The notes beneath the pieces were generated by a model that was not told the DNA's origin, made no database searches, and saw nothing but the letters and a program-made list of their open reading frames with translations. From assembly GCA_001662425.1 (NCBI GenBank), contig BDDC01002001.1:1-11162 (forward strand): 11,162 bases of DNA, given 5' to 3'. A program made the translations under genes and the position numbers. This document shows positions 1 through 9,300 of this stretch, piece by piece (within the stretch, counting starts at the first letter, position 1; every line of letters begins with the position of its first letter). Source of the DNA: Chlamydomonas sphaeroides. Its lineage: Eukaryota > Chlorophyta > Chlorophyceae > Chlamydomonadales > Chlamydomonadaceae.

Positions 1-61
1 GCCCTGCCCTGCCCTGCCCTGCCCTGCCCTGCCCTGCCCTGCCCTGCCCTGCCCTGCCCAG
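1..61. repeat. (GCCCT)n pentanucleotide array at the left edge
   Basis: Eleven perfect GCCCT units are followed by GCCCAG, where the last unit turns into the acceptor of exon 1. The array probably continues upstream of the window. It provides the pyrimidine-rich tract normally found before an acceptor. Confidence 0.93.
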
Positions 62-318
62 GATCAACAACGACATCTCCTTCATCCGCAACCACGCGGT
101 CAAGGGTGCGCATGAGCGGCACTGGCACGGGCGGGCCCGCTGCGCTGCTGCCCGTGTGCCACTCGCCCGCGCAGCTTGTCACTCCGTGGCACCTCGCCCG
201 GCGCCGGCCCCCCGTGTGCAGGCTCCGCAATCTACATCCCGCCCAACACCTTGGTGGATATCTCGCCCGCCATGGCGTCCAAAACCCATACCCTCGTCCA
301 GTTCATCAACAACACCAG
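62..318 (+). other. Exons 1-2, first visible beta-helix coils
   Basis: Exon 1 (62-105) starts after the CCCAG at 57-61 and reads INNDISFIRNHAVK before a phase-1 donor GTGCGC. Exon 2 (222-318) completes the Gly codon and reads GSAIYIPPNTLVD, ending in FINNT plus two bases of an Arg codon. Its donor is GC (319-320). A GC-AG intron to 568 restores the frame as NTRREEVDAG. Exon 1 might extend left, because the GCCCT repeat before it has an open frame, but the repeat is better explained as an intronic pyrimidine tract. The real gene start is outside the window. Confidence 0.7.
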
Positions 319-3300
319 GCACGGCCGGGACGGGGCGCTGCAATGTCCATGGCCATCGCTGCCGCCGCGTCCCGCGCCACCCTGCGTGCCCAGCGCTCCC
401 GTCCTGCCTCGTCCGCAGGCGCGAGGAGATGGATGCCCGGCCCCCTGCCAGCGTTCTTGCGGGGGGACATGCCTTGGGCCTGCCGCCGCCGCCCAACTGA
501 CGCCCCACGACTGGCGCCCCACTCCTCCGCAACGTGCTCCCCTCCCCGCCCTGCGCCAACCCCGACAGGCGCGAGGAGGTGGACGCCGGCCGCGCGCTGG
601 GCAGCGCCATCTATGTGGAGGCGGGCGGCTGCTTCGCGATGATTAACGAGGACTTGCAGTATACCGGCCGGGGCCACTGGAACGTCTTCCGGGGTAGGGC
701 CGCGCCCCGCTGGCGGTGGGCGGTGGGCTCCACTGTGCTGAGCCAGCGGACGGCAAGCCCTCAGGGGCCTGCTGCGTGGTGACGCAGGTTACAGGCTTAT
801 CCAAGGTTATGAGGAGGAACAGCCACCCTATGCATACGTGTCAGCGCGCTAGTGCCGTGCCGCTGCTTGTCGGTGTGCATGGGCCGGCCCGGTCGTGGGC
901 ATGCGTGTGTTTGCCGACACGCTGAGCGAGCATGCGCCAAGCAGGCGGTACGGGGTCTGCGCCCCTGCGTGCGTGTCGAAACACAACGTCGGCCCTTGTC
1001 GGCCCCACGGTTGCACGACCCCGCCTGCGACCCCGCTCCGCTCCTCGACGGCCAGGCAACTACGGGGCGTGCGGCGGTGCCATCCACAGCGAGCAGGTGC
1101 GTGGGTGTGCTGGGGGCGTCAGAGGGAGGGGGCCGGGGTGTGGGGTTTTCAGTCACGTCCGGAAGCTGTGCGGGCTGGGTATGCAAGGTATGAGGGTGCG
1201 GCGCCAACCACGGGCAGGAGGTGTGCAGATGGCGCATGGCGGGGCGGGGAGGCCGAGGCAGAGTTGGGCGCCTTCGCGTCGGGGAGCTCAAGCGGGGGGC
1301 CGGGGCGAGTGGGTGGGGGGCTTTGCTTGCCCATCCAACCTCTTTGCGCTTGATGCATGAATGCCAGGGTTGCCGATATGCGCCCAACGTACGCCTCTAA
1401 CGCCAGCCCGCACCCGAACCGCCGATTTACCCCGCGCCTTACCCGGTCCCGCCAGGGCTACACCGACTTCATCCAGGCGCGCATCAACTTTGAGATATGC
1501 GAAAGGACCGGCCAGACGTGCGAGTTCAACCTGGAGAGCGCCGTGTTTGAGGACAACGCCGCGTCCGAGGCGGGCGGCGCGGTTTGCGTGATGCACTTCA
1601 CGGACGGCCTGTGGAGCAACTTTGTCCGCAACACAACGCTGCAGCGCAACAGCGCGCCCTACGGGTGCGCGGCGTATGGGACCGGGGTGGCTAGCACATG
1701 CGGACTGTCGCGCTGCTAGGCAGGGCAGGCGCGCGGCATGCAGGCTGGCGGCCTGGGGAGGGACGACCAACGGACACGAACCGCCACGCATTGCCGTGGC
1801 TTGAGGGTGCGCCCGGGCGGCACCCGCGGCAGGCGGCGGTTTGCGGTTCTGGAAGGCGCGGGACCGTGGGGGCACGTGGGGGCCAAGGCGCTCGATCTAC
1901 CTTCTGAGCGAGGCCGGCGGGGCAGGCGTCGGCCCGGGGTAGCGGCCCAGCGGGTAGCGGCGAGCCGCTACGCAAGCCGTGCCCCCAGGATGTGTGGGGC
2001 GCCCCCTGCCCGCCTCCCTGCAGCGGCGCGGTCTTCATCCAGGCATCCGCCCGCAGCTCCTTCACATTCCTCAACACGACACTCCGGGTGAGCCACGGAG
2101 CCAGGCGGGAAAGCTAGCGAGGAGCCGCTGGAGAGCCGAGGGCGCTGCCAGGGCTGCGCTGCCGCAGCGCGGCGCCCATCGCGGCGTGCGCGCTTCGCCG
2201 CAGCGTTGCCCAGAGCCCCGCCCGCCTGGCCCCTGGCCCTCGGTCCCCTGGCCCTCGGTCCCCTGGCCCTCGGTCCCCTGGCCCTCGGTCCCGCCGCCCG
2301 CGTACCTCGTACTGATTCCATCAGTGCGTTGACGATGCATCTCGACAGACCCCACGGCTTCCTAACTACTGCTCTGCGGCGTGCGCGCATCCGTCGCCGC
2401 CCGTGCCCGCCGCCTGCCCGCGGCGGCCCTGCCGCCCCCCGCTACTCTGACCTCTCAACCCCGTCAACTGTGACCTCTCAACCCCGTCAACTCTGACCTC
2501 TGCAGGACAATACCGCGTCCGTGGGCGGCGGCGGCGTCTGGTTCACGGCCGACACCACGCTACTCCGACTTGACAACGTGACCCTCACCGGCAACTCCGT
2601 AGCCCTCAACAACGCCTCCACCTCTGAGCCCGTGCTGCACCCCGCCGGCCCCGCCGCGCGCGCCGCCAACCTGACGGCTGAGCTGGCGGACCGCTGGGCG
2701 TTGAGGATGCGATATGGCGCCGACCTGCAGCCCGAGCTGCTGCGACGGCACAGGTGGGGCCAGCGGCGGCCGACCCGCAATCTGCGACGAGCAACGTAGG
2801 AGCAGGTGTCGTTGGGGAGTACCTCGGGGATAAAGCAGGGCTAGACCCAGCAGGGCCGGCCGCGTGCTGTCCTCCCCCCCGCAGGTATGTGCAGCCGCCC
2901 AGCGCGTGGGAGAGCCTGGGCAACGGCGGCGGCGTGCTGGCGATCGGCGGCACGGTGGAGGTGACCCTCAACAGCAGCTTGTTGGCGGGCAACAGCGCGC
3001 CCCTGCAGGGGGGCGCGGTGTACTGCAGGTGCGGGGGCCGGGGGGAGAAGGGAAAGGGGAGGGCGGAGGGGGCAAGGGCGTAGGGTGTTCTGCACGGGCG
3101 TGTGGCGGGATGCGCAGCCGCTTGCTGGGCGCCGGCTGCTGGCTGGGGCCCAGCGCAGTGTAGGGCGCCTTTGCGTGTCCGCAAGAAGTCCCGAACGCGG
3201 CGGCAGGGCTCGATGCGTGGCGGCCGATGCGCGGTGGCACGGCCCCCAGGGTCGGGGCGGACGTCCGGCACCAAGCGGCCCGGACGGCGGGTGCGGCGCT

Positions 3301-6300
3301 GAGCCTCAGCCCCCGCTGCCCCACGCGCTGCCCCGCAGGCACTGCTCAAACCTGTTTGTCAGCAACTGCACCCTCGCCAACAACAGTGGGTCGGCGGCGC
3401 CGGGGGCCCCGCCACGCTGCGGCCTGACCGCCGCGCCACGCCGTGCAGCCCTCGCACACGAACAGTCGATGGCGTCGATAGGATGTATCGAGATGTATGC
3501 GCTGGCGTGTCGATAGCCAAGCTGCGGCCTGACCGGCACGCCACGCCTGCCTGCATCGCCTGCTGGCTGCCAGCCGGGTGCCCGGCGCAGCGGGCCGCAG
3601 GTCCCACCGCACCCACCGCCGCAGAAGCCGACCGGCTGCTGCCGCGTGCCCCCGCCACCGCCCCCTCCTCGCCCGTGCTGCTCCCGCCACCGCCCCACCC
3701 CGCCCCTGGAACAAGCGCCCGGCGGCGATACACACGCGCGCGTCAGCCCCTGCTTCTGTGTTTGCCGCCGCTCCCCGCTCCCCCTATCGCCCCAGGCGCA
3801 TCCTCTGGCGGCGCCGTGGCGCTGCACATGGTCCGCAGCAACAGCACGCTCGTCAACTGCCTGCTGGCCAACAACAGCGCCGCGCCCTCGGAGGTGCTGC
3901 TGCAGGCAAGGGCCCGGGCTGGGGCGGGGGCCACGAAGCGCCTGGGGATGGCGACAGGCAGCGTAGAGGCGGGAGGTGGCTCAGCGGCCAGGGACGGGGA
4001 CGTGCGGTGCCAGCTAGCCAGCCTGGCTGCACCCGCCGCAGCTGCCACATCGATGCCTGACGCCTGCCACCTGCCCCGCCCGTCCGCCCGCACACAGGTC
4101 AATGCAGGGACGCTGGAGTCCGCGGTGGCGGCCGCGGCCGCGGCCGGCAGCGGCAGCCCCGGCGCCGTGGCGCACCACCGTCGCGCGCTGGCGGCGCTCG
4201 CGCGCTCGCGGCTGTCGCTGCAGCACCGCTGCGCCGCCGCCACCGCCGCCGCCGGCCCCGGCGGGGCGATGGGCCCAGGGCCCACCTGCGAGGCCTCACA
4301 CGGCGCCTACGTCACGGCCCTTGCGGCGAGCCTGGGGCCTGGCTCTGGCCGCAGCCGCCGCGGCCTGGCTCAGAGCCCGGCTGGGGGCGGCGACGGCGGC
4401 GGCGGCGGCGGCGGCGGCGTGGTGGTGCGCCTGTCGGACCTGGTGCTGCCCTCCTCACTTGCGTGCGGCGCGGGCTGCGGCGGCGCGCTGTGTGCGTCCA
4501 CGCTGGCGCGGGAGGCGTCCGTCCGCAACAGCACGTTCGTGGGCAACACGGCCGCGTTGTCGGGTAAGGGGTGGCAGCGCGGGGTCGGTGCGTTGCCCCA
4601 CTGGTCGTTGACGTGGGCTAGTCGTCGGCGGCGGAGGAACCCGCTTGGTCCGCTTGGCCCGCTTGGCGGCGCGGTCAGCGCTGGACCCTAGCTGGTGCAC
4701 ATCCCTTCGCTCTCCTTAAAGGCGACGCCGCCTGCCTGCGCACCGGCGATGCGGCGATCCAACTTGCACAGGCCGCTCCCCTGCTGCCCACATCCTGGCC
4801 GCCATGTCCCCCGCCCTCTGCCCCCCTGGCCCCTGCAGGCGGCGCCATCTTCCTGCGCACCGACGTGTGCGGCAAGGTGGACTACTACGGCACCGTGACC
4901 GGGCCGCAGGACCTGGCGGAGGCGCGCGACGCACCGCTGGCGCCCAACACCTGCGAGGTGCGGCGGCTGCTGCGGACAGCCAGCCCTACCTCGATTAGAG
5001 TCGATGGAATGCGTTTAGCCAAACCATTGATGTATCGATAGAAGTGATGTAGCAGACGAGGGCGGCTGCGTAGGAGGTGTGATGCCGGGGGTCGGGGCAG
5101 GCGGCGGTGGCGATCGCGGCAGCACATTGTCGCACGCCCCGCGAGCCTATGAGCTTATGAGCCTATGAGCCCCTCAACACGCACGCCCCCACATTGCCTG
5201 GCGCAGCTCTGGGTGGAGGACGTGCGCTTCCGGCGCAACGCCGCGCTCTGCTCCGGCTCGGCCCTATACGTCACCGACGGCAGCGCCATGCGCCTCGCCT
5301 GCAGCGTGCCGCCCGCCGCCGCCGCCAACCTCAGCGCCGCCGCCGACAGCGCCAGCGGCTGGGCGCTGCGCGGCGCGGGCGAGGCGGAGGCGGGCTTTGG
5401 CCAGACGGCGCGCGCGGGGCCCCAGATCGTGGCCCCGCCCGGCAGCGCGGGGGAGCTGCTGCTGCTGGCGGCCTCCCTGGCGGCCGGCGAGGGCGAGGGC
5501 GGCGTGCTGCACAGCTGCGGCATGGAGGGCAACGTGGTGCTGGCGAACAGCGGGGATGCCTGCGCCGCGCGCCTGGACGCAGACGGCGGCGCCGCCGTGC
5601 CGAGCGTCGGCGGCGGAAAAGGCGGCGGCGGCGGCGGCGCTGTGGCGAGGACCGCCGCGGCGCTGGCGGAGCTGCTGGAGGGCGGTGGCGGCGGCGGCGG
5701 CGGCGGCGCGAGCGCCGGCGTCCCCCTAGCCAGCTGGCCCTCGGGCCTGGCGCTGCTGCCGGCGCTGTCAGGGGCGGCGCTGGACGACCCGAGGGCGCTC
5801 AACGGCACCGCCAACGCCACGCAGGGCCGTGTGGCAGAGGTGCGAGGGGCGGGTTGGGCTGCACGGGGTCACCAGGGGTGCGCAGCCCGTGCTGCAGGAG
5901 CAGGAGCAGGGGTGGAGGGGCTAGGCACGCCACGGCCCTGACGCACGCGTGGCCCTTGCAGGCGTGGCCCCCTCGCAGCAGCTGAGCCCCGTTCCTGGGC
6001 GACAGGAACTTGCGGAGCGGGGCATGCGACACCTCTCTTCCCAGCCCCTCTCCCTCCCGCCCCTACCCTCCCGTGCCGCCCCTCCGCAGCTGAGCCCCTA
6101 CCTGAGCCCCGCCGAGCTAGCCGCGTTGGGCTCCACCGAGCCCATCGTGGTCACCAACGACATGCCCTTCCACCTGGCCTTTGCGCTGACGGACCTCTTT
6201 GGCGGCGCCGCGGTGCTCGGCCTCAACAGCAGCCTGACGGTGCGCCCGGACAGCGCTTGTGGGCCGGGCGGCCTCCGCTGCTTGCACCCGGCATGGATTG

Positions 6301-9300
6301 CACGCTGGGGTCACTTTACCATGCGCCGCTCAGAGACGCCTGCGTGGGACTGACAAGGATCCGCGTGCGCTGACGGCGCCGCCGCCGCCGCCGCCTCGGC
6401 CGCTCCCATCGCACCCCGCAGGCTTACGCCTCGTCCCCCGCCGCGACACTGTCGGTGGGCAGTGTGCAGCAGAACGGCAGGTGCGCGAGCTCGCCCCCCC
6501 CCCCACACACACAGGCATTTATGCTTATTTCTGAACACACAGGCATATGTTGATTATTACGAATACACAGCACCTACGACACCGCAGCACCCGCTGCCGC
6601 CGCCCTTGCGGTGTCGCTTGGCCCCACAGTCGTTTGGCTGCCCCGTGCGGGGCCTGGCCGCGCCCTCCCGCCAACGCCCTCCCGCACTCGCCCATGCAGC
6701 CGCCTGGACCTCAGCCGCCTGCGCTTCTTTGCTGACGAGCTGGACACGTGGCACGACGTGGAGGTGGCGGTGCGGGTGCAGGGCTGGACCACCGCCGCTA
6801 CCTTGGTGCCGGTCTTTGTGCGCAGCTGCCTGCCGGGCGAGGTGGCACAGGGCAAGAACTGCAAGGTGGGGCGGGGGCTGAAGGCTGCTCGTGACATGAC
6901 ATGATATGACATGACATGACATGATATGACATGACATGATGTGATATGACATGATATGATATGATATGATATGATATGATATGATATGATATGATATGAT
7001 ATGATATGATATGATATGACATGACATGACATGTAGAACGGCTAGCCGGCGCCCACACAGCGAGCCAAGCGACCCACCCCGGCCAGGTCGCTGCTTGCCA
7101 TTGCGGTTGCGCAGCGCACTGCCAGCGCAGCCCTCCTGGGCTGGCCACGGCAGGCCGTGAGGCGGACCCCCAGGCAGCAGGCCGCTGCGTGGCCACGCGG
7201 GGCTGTGGCGCAGAGCCACAGCGCGCCGTAACCCCCAGTCCGACCTGGTGATGCTGCCTCCCGCCCCGCCCCTCCCGGCCCCGGCCCCAGGCCTGCGCCA
7301 GCCGCGTGGCCGACGCCGAGCCCGAGGAGCAGTGCATCCGCTGCGAGTTCTCCTTCGTCCCCTCGCGCGAGGTGTGCGACCGCTGCCCCGAGGACGGCGA
7401 CTGCGACATGTGGTGAGCGGGGGGTGGAGGCGGCGAGCGGCGAGCGGCGGGCGGCGGGCGGCGGGCGGACGCGCACGCGAGGCGAGGTGTGCGCTGGGAC
7501 GTACTCACGGGAGCTGCCTCGCTGCGGGCTGGGCCTGGGCCACCCACGACTGTCGTTCAGTCCCCAACCTCCTCTCGCGGCCAACGGGGCTGTCCGGAGT
7601 CGCGGCAACGGGTTCTTACTGGGGAGCGGCCCCCTCGCCCTGCGCGGCGCCAAACAGGGGCAGGCCTTCCCCGCTAGCACCTGATGCGGCCTCCCCCCGC
7701 CGGCCTCCTCCTCCCTTGCTCGGACATTGGCACCTGGTTCGTTACTCTCATGGTGCATCCTCCATTGCCCGCGGGCCACGGGCCCGGGGCCTGTAACGGC
7801 AGCCCATGGGCTGAGCTGAGCGGCTGGACGCCTCCTCATCCGCTGATAGCCTCCGCCCACGCCCTCCTCAGCCGCTGATAGCCTCCGCCCACGGTCGGCG
7901 TCCTGCCCCGGCCCCCGCTCCCGGTCCGGCGGGCCACGCCCCGCAGGGGTGTGACTAAGCGGGCGGGCGCTGCCCCGTCCTGCTGCTGATGGATAGCCTC
8001 GTCCCACCGCCGGCCTCCTCCCCCGCCCCTGCCGCAGGTGGGCCACGCCCCGCGACGGCTTCTGGCACTCGCACCCGCGCTCCACGCTGATGCACGGCTG
8101 CCCGCTGGACGGGGCGTGCGAGTACGGCGACCGCGGCAGTGCGATGCAGGAGTGGCAGAAGGTGGGGGAGCGAGGCGGGGGTGCCGGGTCTTGGTGCTGG
8201 CACGGCCGAGCGGGGGCGAGGGTGGGGACCGGCCGCAGGCTATGGGGTGAGGGCGGAGCCTGCCACAGCACCACCTGGTGCCAGTGGGGACTGGTGCTGG
8301 CGATGTGTCTCGCGCCGTCTCCCTCCCTCTCTGCCGCCCTCGGGGCAGAAAGGCACCGGGCCAGCTCATGCATGGCCGGCCAGCTGCCCAAGCGCCAAGC
8401 GTGTTCCAGCAGCCTCATGCCACGCCTCGTTCCCCCGCACCCGCCCTGCCGCTGCCTCAGGCCCGCCGCCGCAACGAGTTCACAGCCTCGGAGCTGGAGA
8501 CGTACGGCGCCATGCAGTGCGCCCCCGGCTACACATCCAACGCCTGCGGAGGGTGCGCGACTGGGGGGCCCTGGCGGGACGGGCACGGACGCCTACACCG
8601 CGAGCACCCCTTGGGGGACTGGGTCGCTGGGGGGGGAGCGGGGCGCGGGGGTGATTGGCCATCACGGGCCCCGCGCCCCGCGGTGAACGGACGCCGGCTG
8701 TCGATAACGCACACGCCACCGTGCCTGGAACCCATGTGCATGGGCCGCCATGGGGCTGCCACCCGCCCCCGCTGCTGCCGGCCAACGTGGGCAGCCGTCG
8801 TCGGCCGCGGCCGGGCTGGGCTTGCCTCACCTGCCGCCTGCCCCCCTCACTCCATACGCCTGCACGGTTCAGCGCCCACATTCGGCCCCTCGCTCCCGCC
8901 CCCGGCCCTGCTTCCTCAGATGCGCTGCCGGCTACGGTCGCCTCAAGGACGGGTGCGCGGCTCGCAGGGGGGGCAGGGGGGGCAGGGGGTGGCGCGGCCG
9001 CAGCAGCAGCCGGCAGCGCGGCGATGCGCTGCATGGAGGGGAGACCAGCAGGGCTGCAGCGGGGGGAAGGGGAGGCCAGCAGGGCTGCAGCGGGGGGAAG
9101 GGGAGGCCAGCAGGGCTGCAGCGGGGGGAAGGGGAGGCCAGCAGGGCTGCATGAGCCATGCATGCCAGCAGCTGCCAGCGGTGCAGTGCGCCGCAGGGAG
9201 GGAGAGAGGGCGGCAGCGAGGGAGGGCGGCGCCCCTTGCAGCGCGCCTCCTGGTTGCGCCAGGGGCCCGGCGGGGTGTGTATGGGGGGAGGCCAGTAGCT

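Larger units (their letters stand above)
2088..2505 (+). other. Intron 6 (418 bases) with two tandem repeats
   Basis: Donor GTGAGCC, acceptor TCTGCAG at 2499-2505, phase 0. It contains a 15-base repeat (2230-2289) and a 23-base repeat (2448-2505) that runs straight into the acceptor. Between them (2300-2400) the sequence is less GC-rich but carries no coding signal. Confidence 0.7.
62..5300 (+). other. Coding module: PMP/pectin-lyase-like beta-helix repeats (exons 1-13 start)
   Basis: Residues 1 to about 600 of the spliced product. The recurring unit is [F/L]-x-x-N-x-A followed 3 to 6 residues later by G-[G/S]-[A/G]-[V/I/L]. Copies I can read: FIRNHAVKGSAIY (exons 1-2), FRGNYGACGGAIH (3-4), FEDNAASEAGGAVC (5), LQRNSAPYGGAVF (5-6), LRDNTASVGGGGVW (6-7), LAGNSAPLQGGAVY (8), LANNSASSGGAVAL (9-10), FVGNTAALSGGAIF (11-12) and FRRNAALCSGSALY (13). 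FINNT in exon 2 leads, after a longer gap, to GSAIY in exon 3. GGAI and FxxN tetrapeptides define chlamydial polymorphic membrane proteins, and the same pattern occurs in other right-handed beta-helices. Several sequons (NNT, NTT, NST, NSS) fit a glycosylated extracellular domain. No catalytic pectate-lyase residues are evident, so an adhesive or structural role is likelier than an enzyme. This family call rests on motif reading only. Confidence 0.72.
7413..8037 (+). other. Intron 17 (625 bases, the longest)
   Basis: Donor TG|GTGAGCGG, acceptor GCCGCAG at 8031-8037. It holds a period-7 GCGGC(A/G) array (7430-7464), a dispersed motif starting TTCGTTACTC (7738-7760), a 32-base-period duplication (7831-7893) and a near-copy of exon 18's start (7931-7944). 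It has no coding signal. Confidence 0.7.
7291..8952 (+). other. Exons 17-20: Cys-rich growth-factor-receptor/EGF-like domain
   Basis: Residues 908 to 1031. Exon 17 (7291-7412) starts ACASRV and contains QCIRCEFSFVPSREVCDRCP then EDGDCDMW. Exon 18 (8038-8161) reads WATPRDGFWHSHPRS and HGCPLDGACEYGD. Exon 19 (8461-8552) has QCAPGYTSNACGG and exon 20 (8920-8952) CAAGYGRLKDG. The spacing CxxC, CxxCP, CP-x(3)-AC and C-x-x-GY-T-x(3)-C-G-x-C matches the Cys-rich segment seen in algal and oomycete multi-domain membrane proteins and in growth-factor-receptor Cys-rich folds. Disulfide bonding implies an extracellular or lumenal location. Junction phases 2, 0, 2 and 2 all fit. Exon 20, at 33 bases, is tiny but required for the frame. 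Confidence 0.75.

Noticed and set aside
1..58. Telomere-like repeat
   Set aside because: GCCCT does not match the known plant or algal telomere units (TTTAGGG or TTTTAGGG), and it sits directly before an exon.
106..677. Overlapping open frames on both strands near the left end
   Set aside because: Only the parts at 222-318 and 569-693 carry the repeat motif with matching splice phases. The rest is chance openness from high GC.
1687..1692. Alternative phase-0 donor for exon 5
   Set aside because: It would append GCAAYGTG and shift the frame relative to exon 6; the GTGCGC donor at 1665 restores the NSAPYGGAVF repeat.
6557..8586. Long minus-strand open frames across the ATGAY array and intron 17
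   Set aside because: The pentanucleotide array has no stops on the minus strand and the flanks are GC-rich. The translations are low complexity, show no domain, and oppose the well-supported + strand exons.
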